This document shows positions 1 through 9,148 of a stretch of DNA of 64,000 bases, in pieces. The stretch is from Chitinibacter fontanus. GTDB lineage: Bacteria > Pseudomonadota > Gammaproteobacteria > Burkholderiales > Chitinibacteraceae. A program made the position numbers and the translations under genes. Each line of letters opens with the position of its first letter. The first letter of the stretch is position 1. Where the stretch lies: NCBI RefSeq assembly GCF_013423785.1, contig NZ_CP058952.1:930001-994000 (forward strand), written 5' to 3'. The notes below the pieces were generated by a model. It was not told the DNA's origin. It ran no database searches and saw only the letters and a list, made by a program, of their open reading frames with translations.

Positions 1-1610
1 ACAAAATTCGGGATTTTTGCTTCTGAATTTGGTGATGCCGGAGGTGCCGCCGCCGCGCCCTCTGCGGCTTTTTTGGCAGCCGCGCGTTCCATTGCCGCTT
101 TGATCTTGGCCGCTTTGTCGTCTGCGCTCGCCTCATCTGACGAGCTAGCAGCCGTTGCTGCAGCGGCCGGTTTTGGTGCGGCTTTTGCAGCTAGTCGAGC
201 TGCTTTTTCTTCTTTTTCGCGCTCTTCACGGAATTGCTTAAATTCGTGGCGTTCACGCGCTAGATCGGCTGATTTTTTGGCACGCTCGGCATCCCAGATT
301 TCGGATTTGGCGAAACGATAATAATCGACCAATTGAATGCTCGATGGGCAAACATAAGCACACGCGCCACATTCGATGCAGTCAAACAGATTCCACTCTT
401 GCGCCTTGCCAAAGTTTTTAGAGCGCGAGAACCAATACAAATCCATCGGTTGCAATTCTTGCGGGCAGGCCACCGCACATTCGCCACAACGGATACATGG
501 CATTTCGCGCGCTTTTTCTGGGAAATGCTGCTCGTCCATCGCAATGATGCAGTTACCCGCCTTGGTGAGGCCCACCTTAGTGGACGGCAAGGTAAAGCCC
601 ATCATCGGGCCGCCATAAATGCAATTTGGCGAGGTCTGCACTCCAGCGAAGACGAGCAAATCGTCGATGGGCGTACCAATCAGCGCATCGACATTACCGG
701 CCTTGCTCACTGCCCCCGTCAAAGTCACGACGCGGGAAATCACTGGCTCGGCGAGTTCTAGCGCGGCATAAATGGTGTAGATGGTCGCCACGTTAAAGCA
801 CTGCACGCCCATATCGGTGGAGCGCACGCCGCTCGGCACTTCTTTATTGGTTAGCAATTTAATCAATTGCTTGGCGCCACCCGACGGGTATAGCGTTGGC
901 ACTACCACCACTTCGGCGGCAAAGCCGCAGTTACTAAGCGCCTCGCGCAGCGCGGCGACGGCTTCCATTTTATTGTCTTCAATACCGATTAAGACTTCTT
1001 TGGCATTGAGCAATTTGCGGACAATCGAAATGCCAGCCACGATCTCAATCGCGCGTTCACGCATTAATCGATCGTCACAGGTGATATACGGCTCGCACTC
1101 GGCGCCATTGATAATCAGCGTTTCAAGCGCTTCACGGCCTGCCAGCTTTAAATGCGACGGGAACACCGCACCGCCCAAACCGACCACGCCCATATCTTGC
1201 AGATAATCGCGAATGGCTTTGCCATCACCCCGCGCCAGCGCGCCTTGCCAATCGAATTTGTCGCGGGCAATCCACTCATCGCGGCCATCGGTTTCGATGG
1301 TGATACACCATTCGGCCAAACCAGATGGGTGCGCCACTTGCTGCGCATCAATCGCGACAACTTTACCTGACGTAGGCGCATGCACGGCCACTGATAAATT
1401 GCCATCATCGACTGCAATCGTCTGGCCTTTGAGCACCAGATCGCCAACCGCTACGACCGCTTTTGCTGGGTTCCCAATACTTTGCTGCAATGGAATCACC
1501 AAGCGCTTTGGCAATGGGCCATTCACAATCGGCGTGCGGTTGGACAGCTCTTTCATTTCCGGCGGATGCACGCCACCGTGGAATGGGAAAATTTCGCGGA
1601 TACTTTCCAT
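1..1610 (-). CDS. rsxC: Electron transport complex subunit RsxC/RnfC (C-terminus off the window)
   Basis: Membrane-associated Fe-S/flavin subunit of the Rnf/Rsx complex, which moves electrons between NADH and ferredoxin-type carriers and, in enterobacteria, keeps SoxR reduced. The protein begins MESIREIFPFHGGVHPPEMK, the usual RnfC start with its HGG motif. It has the NADH/FMN-binding core and two 4Fe-4S motifs (CIRCGECAVACP and CIECGACAYVCP). A long Ala/Lys-rich tail follows, as in many proteobacterial RnfC proteins. The reading frame is open to base 1, so the stop is outside. It starts 3 nt after the rsxB stop, consistent with an rsxABC operon. Identity is secure; the exact C-terminal length is unknown. 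Confidence 0.96.
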   Translation of the reverse strand, partial: MESIREIFPFHGGVHPPEMKELSNRTPIVNGPLPKRLVIPLQQSIGNPAKAVVAVGDLVLKGQTIAVDDGNLSVAVHAPTSGKVVAIDAQQVAHPSGLAEWCITIETDGRDEWIARDKFDWQGALARGDGKAIRDYLQDMGVVGLGGAVFPSHLKLAGREALETLIINGAECEPYITCDDRLMRERAIEIVAGISIVRKLLNAKEVLIGIEDNKMEAVAALREALSNCGFAAEVVVVPTLYPSGGAKQLIKLLTNKEVPSGVRSTDMGVQCFNVATIYTIYAALELAEPVISRVVTLTGAVSKAGNVDALIGTPIDDLLVFAGVQTSPNCIYGGPMMGFTLPSTKVGLTKAGNCIIAMDEQHFPEKAREMPCIRCGECAVACPQELQPMDLYWFSRSKNFGKAQEWNLFDCIECGACAYVCPSSIQLVDYYRFAKSEIWDAERAKKSADLARERHEFKQFREEREKEEKAARLAAKAAPKPAAAATAASSSDEASADDKAAKIKAAMERAAAKKAAEGAAAAPPASPNSEAKIPNF

Positions 1611-1613
1611 CGC

Positions 1614-2183
1614 TTATGCCCCCGCCTTCACTTGTTTGAGCTGGATTACGGGGTAACGCCATTTCCAGTTGTTCACATTCTCACCCACCGCCACCATGTC
1701 GATGCAATCCACCGGACAAGGCGCCAAGCATAATTCACAGCCCGTACACTCTGACTCAATGACCGTATGCAGATGCTTAGCCGCACCAACAATCGCATCC
1801 ACCGGGCAGGCTTGAATGCATAAAGTACAGCCGATGCAGGTATCTTCACGAATAATCGCCACTGAGCGCGGTTTTTCAGCCGCGCCGCCGCCGTCATCAA
1901 ACGGAACGAAATCTTTACCCAGCAAATCGGCTAACTTGCGGATGCCATCCTCGCCGCCAGGCGGGCATTTATTGATTTCGGCTTCTTCGTTGGCAATGGC
2001 GGTGGCGTAGGGTTTACAGCCCGGAAAACCACATTGACCGCATTGAGTCTGCGGCAGGATGGCATCGATTTTATCCACTAGGGGGTCTTCATCAACCTTG
2101 TATTTGATCGCGGCAAAACCCAGAATTGCGCCCAATAACAGCGCTAAACCAGCCATCACGGCCAGTGCAAGCAAGAAACTCAT
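1614..2183 (-). CDS. rsxB: Electron transport complex subunit RsxB/RnfB
   Basis: Iron-sulfur subunit of the Rnf/Rsx complex, 189 aa, the usual size of the short RnfB. An N-terminal membrane helix (about residues 4-26) is followed by the 4-Cys cluster domain ([14 protein letters not shown] and a later Cys) and two ferredoxin motifs ([16 protein letters not shown] and [16 protein letters not shown]). It overlaps the end of rsxA by 4 nt (ATGA), indicating translational coupling, and is followed closely by rsxC. Confidence 0.97.
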   Translation of the reverse strand: MSFLLALAVMAGLALLLGAILGFAAIKYKVDEDPLVDKIDAILPQTQCGQCGFPGCKPYATAIANEEAEINKCPPGGEDGIRKLADLLGKDFVPFDDGGGAAEKPRSVAIIREDTCIGCTLCIQACPVDAIVGAAKHLHTVIESECTGCELCLAPCPVDCIDMVAVGENVNNWKWRYPVIQLKQVKAGA

Positions 2184-2761
2184 TTCACCAACCCTGCAAA
2201 ACCCATAAACGCCAGACTCATTAGGCCGGCGGTGATAAAGGCCGCAGGCGTGCCTTTAAACGCCTGTGGAATATCGGCGCCTTCCATCCGTTCACGCATC
2301 GCGGCAAATAAAATCAGAATCAGCGAAAAACCAATCGCCGAGCCAAAACCAAATACCAAAGATTCCAGCAAATTATGCCGCGTCGTTGAATTAATCAGTG
2401 GTACACCGAGCACGGCGCAATTGGTGGTAATCAGCGGCAAATAAATCCCCAGCGCCTGATACAGCACCGGGCTGGATTTATGAATAAACATCTCGGTAAA
2501 TTGCACAATCGCAGCAATCACCACAATAAACGCTAACGTACGTAGATATTCCAGATGCCAGACAATCAATAGCTGATCAATCATCCATGAGGTGCCAGAT
2601 GCCAGTGTCAGCACAAATGCTGTTGCCAAGCCCATCCCGATAGAGGCTTCCAGTTTTTTGGAGACGCCCATAAAGGGGCATAGGCCCAGAATCCGCACCA
2701 GCACTACGTTATTGACCAATACCGCCCCGACTAGCAGCAGTAGGTAATGACTAAAATCCAT
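2180..2761 (-). CDS. rsxA: Electron transport complex subunit RsxA/RnfA
   Basis: Integral membrane subunit of the Rnf/Rsx complex, 193 aa with about six hydrophobic helices. The start [18 protein letters not shown] with the conserved [12 protein letters not shown] stretch is typical of RnfA. I chose the ATG at 2759-2761; the open frame extends 27 codons further upstream, but that part does not resemble the family. It is the first gene of the rsxABC operon here. The 240 bases upstream, to the pyrD stop, contain no gene. Confidence 0.95.
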   Translation of the reverse strand: MDFSHYLLLLVGAVLVNNVVLVRILGLCPFMGVSKKLEASIGMGLATAFVLTLASGTSWMIDQLLIVWHLEYLRTLAFIVVIAAIVQFTEMFIHKSSPVLYQALGIYLPLITTNCAVLGVPLINSTTRHNLLESLVFGFGSAIGFSLILILFAAMRERMEGADIPQAFKGTPAAFITAGLMSLAFMGFAGLVK

Positions 2762-3001
2762 ACGTCTTAACTCACCAAGGAGATTGAAGTTGATTGCGTA
2801 GCGACCACAGCATGCGCATGCCACACGCCAGTGGCTCGGCATTGTACCAAGGCAAATGACATTGCAACCCGAGCTTCATCAAAAAAACAATATAACATTC
2901 AAGCATCTATCCAATAAATGAATAAAGCTTATTTAAAAAGGCGCAAAAGATATAAACCTGTCATCTTGTGCGCCGAAGCGCCACTGCTCCTGCAAAAAGG
3001 C

Positions 3002-4033
3002 TTAGCGGTTCGCATGCAGTGCTGCAATCGCATCGGCGCAATCACTCACCAGATGCGGGCCTTCGTAAATCAAGCCGCTGTAAACCTGCACCAAAGCAGC
3101 ACCGGCGCGGATTTTTTCTACCGCATCCTCGCCACTCATAATGCCGCCCACGCCAATAATCGGCAGTGCGCCATCGAGCACTTGCGCCAATTCGCGTATC
3201 ACCGACGTCGATTTAGCGCGCACAGGTTCACCCGACAAACCGCCGGTTTCTTGACCATGATGCAGGTTTTCAACGCCAGTACGCGACAAGGTGGTGTTAG
3301 TAGCAATCACGCCGTCAATGCGGTTTTCAATTAGCAGACGACCAATCTCCTGAATCTGGTTGCTGTCGAGATCAGGAGCGATTTTGACCGCGACCGGGAC
3401 ATAGCGACCATGCTGCTCAGCCAGCTTTTCTTGCTCGGATTTTAGCTGCTTGAGCAAATCGCCCAATTCATCGCCCTGCTGCAATTGGCGCAGGTTTTTG
3501 GTATTTGGGCTAGAGATATTCACCGTGACATAACTGGCCGCCGCATACACTTTACGCAGGCCGATCAGATAATCCTCTGCAGCCTTTTCAATGGGGGTAT
3601 CGGCGTTCTTGCCAATATTAATGCCGAGTACACCGCGATACTGGGCATTAGCTACATTTTCTAGCAGATTATCAACGCCGCCATTATTGAAGCCCATGCG
3701 GTTAATAATGCCGCGCGCTTCTGGCAAACGGAAAAGACGCGGTTTTGGATTACCCGGCTGTGGGCGTGGTGTCACCGTACCTATTTCCAGAAAACCAAAC
3801 CCTAGCTCGGCCAGCACATCAATGTAATCGCCGTTTTTATCTAACCCCGCCGCTAGACCCACCGGATTAGCAAATTCGATACCCATCACCGTCACCGGGT
3901 TATTGGGAACCGTTGGCGTCAGTGAGCGCAAAAAGCCCATGCTATTGAGTAAGCCCAAACCTTTAAACGCGGCATGATGCGCGCGCTCGGCTTCCATCAT
4001 GAATAACAGGGGTTTTGCGAGTTGATATGCCAT
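3002..4033 (-). CDS. pyrD: Dihydroorotate dehydrogenase (quinone), class 2
   Basis: Oxidises dihydroorotate to orotate with FMN and passes electrons to quinone, the fourth step of pyrimidine synthesis, at the inner membrane. The 343 aa length and N-terminal membrane-associating helix ([18 protein letters not shown]) fit class 2. Visible motifs include [30 protein letters not shown] (catalytic Ser region), KIAPD and the FMN-phosphate-binding IIGVGGI. It stands alone between rsxA and folD, all leftward. Confidence 0.97.
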   Translation of the reverse strand: MAYQLAKPLLFMMEAERAHHAAFKGLGLLNSMGFLRSLTPTVPNNPVTVMGIEFANPVGLAAGLDKNGDYIDVLAELGFGFLEIGTVTPRPQPGNPKPRLFRLPEARGIINRMGFNNGGVDNLLENVANAQYRGVLGINIGKNADTPIEKAAEDYLIGLRKVYAAASYVTVNISSPNTKNLRQLQQGDELGDLLKQLKSEQEKLAEQHGRYVPVAVKIAPDLDSNQIQEIGRLLIENRIDGVIATNTTLSRTGVENLHHGQETGGLSGEPVRAKSTSVIRELAQVLDGALPIIGVGGIMSGEDAVEKIRAGAALVQVYSGLIYEGPHLVSDCADAIAALHANR

Positions 4034-4114
4034 TTTTATGCCTTCAGTATTGCGTTGAGCCTAGCTCAAAGATCAATTTGTTGGGCATGTCGACTTGAGC
4101 ACGCCCGCAATGAA

Positions 4115-4969
4115 TTAGCCTTTGCGGTTCACGCAGGCGTCGTAAGTGTTCTGCATCAATGTCGCGACAGTCATCAGACCCACGCCGCCCGGCACTGGCG
4201 TAATCCAGCTTGCGCGCTCTTTGGCGGCATCAAACTCCACGTCGCCGCACAGCTTGCCACTTTCCAAGCGATTGATACCCACGTCGATCACCACAGCGCC
4301 CGGCTTGATCCATTCGCCTTTGACAAAATTAGGGATACCCACGCCAGCCACCACCACATCTGCGCCAGCTACTTTCGCGGCCAGATCTTTGGTTTTACTG
4401 TGGCAAACAGTGACCGTTGCACGCGCGAGCAATAATTCAAGTGCTTGCGGGCGACCCACGATATTGGATGCGCCGATCACAACGGCGTCTTTACCGACCA
4501 AATCAATGCCGGTTTTTTCCAGCAAAGTCATTACACCCCGCGGCGTGCATGGACGCAGCAAAGGCATTTTCAAGGTCAGACGGCCAATGTTGTATGGGTG
4601 AAAACCATCCACATCTTTGATCGGGTCGATCAGCTCGATCACCTTGTCGGCGTCGATATGCTTAGGCAATGGCAGCTGCACCAAGATGCCATCAACATCG
4701 TCGTTCTGGTTCAGTTCAGCGACCAGCTTCAGTACTTCTTCTTCGCTGGTTTCTGCTGGCAAATCGTAGGCCAACGAAGTGATACCAGCGTTTTCGCACT
4801 GGCGTTTTTTATTACCCACATACACCTGCGAGGCCGGATCGCTACCGACCAGAATCACCGCCAGAGCTGGCGCACGCTTGCCGGAAGCAACCCGCGCATC
4901 AACTTTGGCACGCACCTCACGCACAATTTCTTGGGAAATGGCTTTACCATCAAGGATCTGGGCTGTCAT
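4115..4969 (-). CDS. folD: Bifunctional methylene-THF dehydrogenase / methenyl-THF cyclohydrolase
   Basis: Interconverts methylene-, methenyl- and 10-formyl-tetrahydrofolate in one-carbon metabolism. The protein is 284 aa, the family length, with [20 protein letters not shown] (catalytic Tyr and Lys), the signature [18 protein letters not shown] at the C-terminus, and the Rossmann segment [18 protein letters not shown]. The start at 4969 ([12 protein letters not shown]) has GGAG upstream; the open frame continues further but would run into the tRNA cluster on the other strand. Confidence 0.97.
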   Translation of the reverse strand: MTAQILDGKAISQEIVREVRAKVDARVASGKRAPALAVILVGSDPASQVYVGNKKRQCENAGITSLAYDLPAETSEEEVLKLVAELNQNDDVDGILVQLPLPKHIDADKVIELIDPIKDVDGFHPYNIGRLTLKMPLLRPCTPRGVMTLLEKTGIDLVGKDAVVIGASNIVGRPQALELLLARATVTVCHSKTKDLAAKVAGADVVVAGVGIPNFVKGEWIKPGAVVIDVGINRLESGKLCGDVEFDAAKERASWITPVPGGVGLMTVATLMQNTYDACVNRKG

Positions 4970-5059
4970 CGGGAAAACTCCGGCAATAGTGGCAAAAACG
5001 TGATTTTCGCATTGATCGACATTTTTTGCACTTTTTACCGTTATTTTTTCAAAAGGGGC

Positions 5060-5088
5060 TTGACGGACAAGCCGAGCATCCGTATAGT
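5060..5088 (+). promoter_or_regulatory. Sigma-70 promoter of the tRNA operon
   Basis: TTGACG (5060-5065) and TATAGT (5083-5088) are separated by exactly 17 bp, followed by a GC-rich discriminator (TCGGCC). The first tRNA begins 14 nt after the -10 box. A GC-rich discriminator is known to confer stringent control on stable-RNA promoters; that this one is so controlled is inference. Confidence 0.82.
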
Positions 5089-5102
5089 TCGGCCTCTCTA
5101 GT

Positions 5103-5179
5103 CGGGGCGTAGCGCAGCCCGGTAGCGCACCTGGTTTGGGACCAGGTGGTCGTGAGTTCGAATCCCACCGCCCCGACCA
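5103..5179 (+). tRNA. tRNA-Pro (TGG)
   Basis: Full cloverleaf with acceptor pairing CGGGGCG/CGCCCCG, anticodon TGG in the loop of the CTGGT/ACCAG stem, T-arm GTTCGAATC, discriminator A and encoded CCA. First of three tRNAs in one operon. Confidence 0.97.
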
Positions 5180-5201
5180 GAAACTTAGCAACGTTTGTAG
5201 A

Positions 5202-5278
5202 GCTCCCGTAGCTCAACCGGATAGAGCAACGACCTTCTAAGTCGTAGGTTACAGGTTCGATTCCTGTCGGGTGCGCCA
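5202..5278 (+). tRNA. tRNA-Arg (TCT)
   Basis: Cloverleaf with anticodon TCT, T-arm GTTCGATTC and encoded CCA. The acceptor stem reads GCTCCCG against CGGGTGC and so contains one T-T mismatch at the third pair; the expected base would be A (GCACCCG). All other stems pair. Possibly still functional. Confidence 0.93.
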
Positions 5279-5315
5279 AGCAACTCGTAAAAATCAAAGA
5301 ACATCCGTTTTTGTG

Positions 5316-5391
5316 GTGGCTGTAGCTCAGTTGGTAGAGTCCAGGATTGTGATTCCTGTTGTCGTGGGTTCGAGCCCCATCAGCCACCCCA
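5316..5391 (+). tRNA. tRNA-His (GTG), integration target of the island
   Basis: Cloverleaf with acceptor GTGGCTG/CAGCCAC, anticodon GTG at 5349-5351, discriminator C, encoded CCA and a G at the -1 position as expected for tRNA-His. Its 3' part from the anticodon stem onward is duplicated at 37365-37417, which marks it as the attachment site. The copy here remains complete. Confidence 0.97.
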
Positions 5392-5396
5392 CAAAA
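5344..5396 (+). repeat. Attachment site, left copy (53-bp direct repeat)
   Basis: Identical over 53 bases to 37365-37417. It runs from the tRNA-His anticodon stem through CCA and five bases beyond. The sequence on either side of the identity differs between the two copies, so these limits define the crossover region of integration. Confidence 0.95.
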
Positions 5397-5406
5397 TCAA
5401 GCACTT

Positions 5407-5437
5407 AGCCCAGTCTTCGGACTGGGCTTTTGCTTTT
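5407..5437 (+). terminator. Terminator after tRNA-His supplied by the element
   Basis: AGCCCAGTC, loop TTCG, GACTGGGCT: a 9-bp stem with an UUCG-type tetraloop followed by TTTTGCTTTT. It lies inside the element and so replaces the tRNA operon's native terminator, which is now at 37421-37450. Confidence 0.9.
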
Positions 5438-5446
5438 CCAGCCTCC

Positions 5447-5466
5447 GTGTAACCCATTTGTAACCC
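5447..5466 (+). repeat. 20-bp direct repeat near left end (candidate integrase arm site)
   Basis: gtgtaacccatttgtaaccc occurs here, 51 bp inside the left att repeat, and again at 37215-37234, 131 bp inside the right one, in the same orientation. Each copy holds two TGTAACCC units. Tyrosine integrases bind arm sites near the core, so this is a candidate, unproven. Confidence 0.6.
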
Positions 5467-5560
5467 CACTCAATCAAAGATTGAGGTTCCCAGTGCAACT
5501 TTATACACTTAAGCAATAGATCTCTTAACCACCCACTATTGTTACTCGGCAAAAGAAATC

Positions 5561-6403
5561 ATGCCTAAATTCTTCACCGCAGAGTTTATTGATAAAATTC
5601 CAGCTGAATACCAAGAACTAGAATCATGGCCCCCCTTTTTTGGAGCCCTCCTCGCTTGTGGTTTAAAACCCCCGCCCCCGCCAATGGATACCAACGACAT
5701 AGAAATGGTTAGATTTGCATATGGCGCACTATCCAATGAACGATTACGTGAGGCTGAATATATTGCGTCATTGTGGCAGCAGCAAAACAAGCCAACGAAC
5801 CCAAAGCCAACTGAATTTTTATCATGGCTTATGAGCCAAAAAATAGACAAAGACTGGCTTTCAGACATAGATAAAAGATACGCAGAACCTCGAGTAGATT
5901 TTCTACGTAATCCATTGCCAGATTGGTGTATTGAACTTCAACAAACTAGCATGAAGTCCGTAACCGACAAACAAGAACAAACTGAAAACACCTCAACAGT
6001 ACACACCTCACCAAATACGCCTTTCACTACAAATGCCAATACCACATTGGCATCCCTTAAAACTTTTAGCGAACTAACTGATCAAGATAAAAAAGCAATT
6101 CGTGATGCACTAGGTAAATTAATGAAAAAATCAGACTGCATAACTGAGTATTTATTAGATGCCATAGTTGAGGCTGATAGCATAAACAAGAAAAAGGTAT
6201 GGATACACCTCCAAAAAAAAATAAATGCTGCGCCTAGCGCTCATCCACCATTTACCGAAGACTCAACAATGGCGCTTTTGCGCTTCATCGACAGTCCAGG
6301 AACAAAGAAAAGCCTTAGCGAGAAAAACGTTGGGGAAAGATTGACTAGATTAACAGCCAGAATCCAACAGCAGGATAACGAGTTGTTACTGCGTTTCCTA
6401 TAG
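5561..6403 (+). CDS. Hypothetical protein at the element's left edge
   Basis: 280 aa, not recognised. The N-terminal 120 residues are acidic and aromatic-rich (FTAEFIDKIPAEYQELESWPPFF, split here as FTAEFIDKIP and AEYQELESWP); a Thr/Asn/Pro-rich linker spans about residues 135-165; the C-terminal part (from about 170) is helical and charged, with repeated Lys and Leu. There is no signal peptide or membrane segment. It is the first gene after the attachment site and codes on the strand opposite the integrase. Composition is AT-rich compared with the core genes. Confidence 0.7.
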   Translation: MPKFFTAEFIDKIPAEYQELESWPPFFGALLACGLKPPPPPMDTNDIEMVRFAYGALSNERLREAEYIASLWQQQNKPTNPKPTEFLSWLMSQKIDKDWLSDIDKRYAEPRVDFLRNPLPDWCIELQQTSMKSVTDKQEQTENTSTVHTSPNTPFTTNANTTLASLKTFSELTDQDKKAIRDALGKLMKKSDCITEYLLDAIVEADSINKKKVWIHLQKKINAAPSAHPPFTEDSTMALLRFIDSPGTKKSLSEKNVGERLTRLTARIQQQDNELLLRFL

Positions 6404-6544
6404 CAGGTGAATTTGCAGAACGAACCACTCCAAATCAAATGGACACTTTGAAACATCTTGCAACGATCATTTCAAATGGACTCAGAGTTGACATCATTTA
6501 TATAACTAAGTCGTCGATGACGCCTATAAAAAACTTATCAAAAG

Positions 6545-6918
6545 CGCCGCCAATCATCATAGCCGCACTGCGACCCCCAATCTGAATGCGCAATCACGGT
6601 TTTTGGGTTTATATCTCCAAACGACCATGGCAATAATCAAGTACTAGTTAACTGGCAGTCCTTGTGTCATACCCTCCCCGCCAAGCTTGAAACAGGTCAA
6701 TCACCACCGAAAGATACAGCCAGCCTTACCAAGTGTGCATGCGGGTAATATCTGTTACCTATGCTTGGTCGGGCCAATAAACCGTATATTCTCTATTTAG
6801 TAAGTTTGGTGCGATCAGTAAAGGCTAAACAGCAATCAAAAGAGCCGCTTTATAACCGCCTCGACTTGATCTTATTCATTCGGATCAAGCGAGCCACACG
6901 ATGCTTGCCGTAGCCCCC
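6545..6918 (-). pseudogene. IS3-family transposase (OrfB) remnant
   Basis: Minus-strand translation shows decayed pieces of the IS3 integrase core in order: YGKHRVARLIRMNKIKSRR, then VTDITRMHTW-stop-GWLYLSVVIDLFQAW (the first catalytic Asp of DIT and the IDLF block), then HSDWGSQCGYDDWRRF (the second catalytic Asp block). In-frame stops and frame shifts interrupt it, and no complete ORF or terminal inverted repeats remain. The stretch 6404-7171 contains no intact gene; besides this relic it holds the palindrome and tandem repeats listed next. Confidence 0.8.
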
Positions 6919-6954
6919 TCCAATTTCATTCAGGACACCTAAGACACGACGCAA

Positions 6955-6994
6955 GCAGTAAACACAGCTGGCATATGCCAGCTGTGTTTACTGC
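6955..6994. repeat. 40-bp perfect palindrome
   Basis: GCAGTAAACACAGCTGGCAT is followed immediately by its exact reverse complement, with no loop. No T-run follows, so a simple terminator is unlikely. It lies between the IS3 relic and the tandem repeats upstream of the AlpA-like gene. It could be a protein-binding site, an origin element or fused inverted repeats of a lost insertion. Confidence 0.85.
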
Positions 6995-7010
6995 ATCAAG
7001 TGCAGCCTAG

Positions 7011-7047
7011 TCGCGCTAAGTCGCGCTAAGTCGTGCCAGGTCGTGCT
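7011..7047 (+). repeat. 10-bp tandem repeats (iteron-like)
   Basis: Three full units and most of a fourth of the pattern TCGYGCYARG: TCGCGCTAAG, TCGCGCTAAG, TCGTGCCAGG, TCGTGCT. They lie about 125 bp upstream of the AlpA-like and DUF3987 genes. They could be binding sites for a regulator or replication protein; function is inference. Confidence 0.75.
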
Positions 7048-7171
7048 CCTAATTCTCTGACTCCAATTGAAATACAGTTCACTCCAAGAGCTCTGCATTG
7101 ACGCGAAATGATTCACATAACTTCGCGTACTTGCACGGCTATATATGTTCATGAAACTTGGAGACGCACTT

Positions 7172-7372
7172 ATGCCCGTCGATTACACAGACAAAAACAA
7201 CGCAACACTCACTACGAACGAAGTTGCGCTTCTACTAAAAGTAAAAGCACAGACCATTCGTAAAAACTACTGCCTTAAGGGCAGTTTCCTAGGTTGTCGC
7301 CCAATCAAATTATCTAACGGCTTACTTCGCTGGCCAACTAAAGCAATCCTTAATATTTTAGAGGGGCTGTAA
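7172..7372 (+). CDS. AlpA-like helix-turn-helix regulator
   Basis: 66 aa DNA-binding protein of the MerR/excisionase-like fold: LTTNEVALLLKVKAQTIRKN is the HTH, followed by a wing segment (GLLRWPTKAILNILEG). Such AlpA-type proteins commonly regulate or assist excision of P4-like integrative elements. I chose the ATG at 7172, which has GGAG 7 nt upstream; an upstream ATG at 7145 in the same frame has no visible ribosome site. The stop is immediately followed by the DUF3987 gene, so the two are probably co-transcribed. Confidence 0.75.
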   Translation: MPVDYTDKNNATLTTNEVALLLKVKAQTIRKNYCLKGSFLGCRPIKLSNGLLRWPTKAILNILEGL

Positions 7373-7373
7373 T

Positions 7374-8981
7374 ATGTTTCAATTTCCGACACCCAACGGC
7401 CTTCACCCTATGGATACAATCAATGTTGTAGCCTCCGATTTCCAGGTGACAACACAACCATTCGGCACCGATCACAACCAAGGTGGCATGCCCGTAATAC
7501 CGTCCCCCATACAATCAATACCTCCAATTCATTTTTTGCCATCATTGGCACAGCACGCCATATGGGAAGCCGAGAAAAATTTAAAAGTACCCGCCGCCCT
7601 ACCCTTTGCATCAGCACTATCAACCATGACACTTAGTTGCCAGCACTTAATTAATGTGCAACGTCTCAATGGCCTAGTTGGTCCCGTTACACAATACAAC
7701 ATCACCATTGGCGAGTCTGGCGAACGCAAAACGGCAACTGATGATGCATTCATGAAACCAATTAAAACCCTTGAAGCAGAGGCAGACACCACTTATCAAA
7801 ATCAATGGAAAAATTACAAACATGAATTGGATCTTTGGCAATCTGATTACAAATATATAAAAAAACAACTTAACAAAAATTCATTAAGTGATGAAGAAAA
7901 ATTACAAGTAAAAAAATCTTTAAATGATCATGTCGCATTGGAACCTAAGAAGCCCGCTTTGTTTCGCATATTGTATTCAGACGTAACAAATGCAGCACTC
8001 ATTCCTTTAATGCAAGAGAATTGGGCATCTGCGGCTCTTATGTCCAACGAAGCAGATGACATTCTAAATGGTAGCGCGATGCGCAGTTTTTCAAAAATAA
8101 ACACCCTCTGGGATGGTGGTGATATTACGGTTGATCGTAAAGGTGAGCCAAGTACGCAATTACGCGGCGCACGACTCAGCTTGTCACTATTACTACAGCC
8201 AACCATACTGCATAAATTTATCGCCAAGCGTGGTGAAGAAGCAAAAGGCTCGGGGCTTCTTGCTCGCTTCAATATTTGTCACCCGACGAGCACACAAGGT
8301 ACACGCCTCATTGAAAACCCAAACCAATCTTGGGAGCACATGCCCAAATTTCATGAGCGTGTTAAAGAATTACTTAAGTTAAGCGAGTCTGCAGGTCCCA
8401 ACTCAGCCAACCGCATTACATTACGTTTTTCGCCTGAAGCTGAGCAGTTTTGGATTAACGAATACAATGCATTTGAAAACGCTGTAAATATCGGTGCGCC
8501 ACTAGCGCAATGCAAGGAGCACGCAGCCAAGGCTGCAGATAAAATAGCGCGCTTTGCCGCTGTTTTTCACTATTTTGAGGGCAAAGAAGGCGATATTGAT
8601 TTAGCCTCAATTCGAGCAGCGAGTGCTGTTATTCGCTGGTATGAAAATGAATATATCCGTATTTTTGTACCTCCACCGCAACTACCGCAAGAAGTTAGTG
8701 ATGCCAACGTACTTCTTGCATGGCTTCGCTGTGGTAGCCAAAACGGGACTATGAATGGCTGGCGCTATGTACATAAAAACTTTATTCGCCAGCACGGCCC
8801 GAATCAATTGCGCGAGAAAAATCGCTTGAACCTTGCATTAGACTCGTTAATCAAATTGCGTGCTATAAATCTATTTTCGAAGGGCAAGACCACATTTGTA
8901 GATTTGCTTCCTAACCAACAGCCAGACATAAATCATTTCCAGGCCGCACAATGGCATTTTTTAGGTAAAATACTTCCGTAA
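7374..8981 (+). CDS. DUF3987 family protein (YfjI-like), putative primase/helicase-type ATPase
   Basis: 535 aa. A Walker-A-like GESGERKT (residues 113-120) follows a beta strand, as in the DUF3987/YfjI family found on prophages and integrative elements. Downstream features include a charged helical insertion (about 130-175) and DADGIAR-like blocks with LSLLLQPTILHKF and GSGLLARF, also typical of the family. The start at 7374 has GAGGGG 8 nt upstream. The family is thought to support element replication; no biochemical role is established to my knowledge. It follows the AlpA-like gene by 1 nt. Confidence 0.82.
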   Translation: MFQFPTPNGLHPMDTINVVASDFQVTTQPFGTDHNQGGMPVIPSPIQSIPPIHFLPSLAQHAIWEAEKNLKVPAALPFASALSTMTLSCQHLINVQRLNGLVGPVTQYNITIGESGERKTATDDAFMKPIKTLEAEADTTYQNQWKNYKHELDLWQSDYKYIKKQLNKNSLSDEEKLQVKKSLNDHVALEPKKPALFRILYSDVTNAALIPLMQENWASAALMSNEADDILNGSAMRSFSKINTLWDGGDITVDRKGEPSTQLRGARLSLSLLLQPTILHKFIAKRGEEAKGSGLLARFNICHPTSTQGTRLIENPNQSWEHMPKFHERVKELLKLSESAGPNSANRITLRFSPEAEQFWINEYNAFENAVNIGAPLAQCKEHAAKAADKIARFAAVFHYFEGKEGDIDLASIRAASAVIRWYENEYIRIFVPPPQLPQEVSDANVLLAWLRCGSQNGTMNGWRYVHKNFIRQHGPNQLREKNRLNLALDSLIKLRAINLFSKGKTTFVDLLPNQQPDINHFQAAQWHFLGKILP

Positions 8982-9020
8982 GCCATTTAGCGAAAAATCC
9001 AAAAACCGTGGTTTACAATT

Positions 9021-9054
9021 TTGCTATTCCTGCTATTCGTAGCAGGAATAGCAA
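9021..9054. other. Strong hairpin between convergent genes
   Basis: A perfect 15-bp stem (TTGCTATTCCTGCTA and its complement) closed by a TTCG loop. There is no T-run on either strand, so it is not a textbook intrinsic terminator. It sits between the DUF3987 gene and the convergent HUH-like gene. It may end transcription from both sides, or be a single-strand structure used in replication. Confidence 0.7.
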
Positions 9055-9148
9055 CTTACGACCAAAGCCAGACCAAATAGACTTGCAATTTTTTCTTAAA
9101 TTTTACATTGCACGTAAATTTCAACCCCCCCACCCCTCTCAAGTACGC

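Noticed and set aside
4970..5191. N-terminal extension of FolD into the tRNA region
   Set aside because: The open frame passes through the antisense of tRNA-Pro, and the family N-terminus begins at the ATG at 4969 with its own ribosome site.
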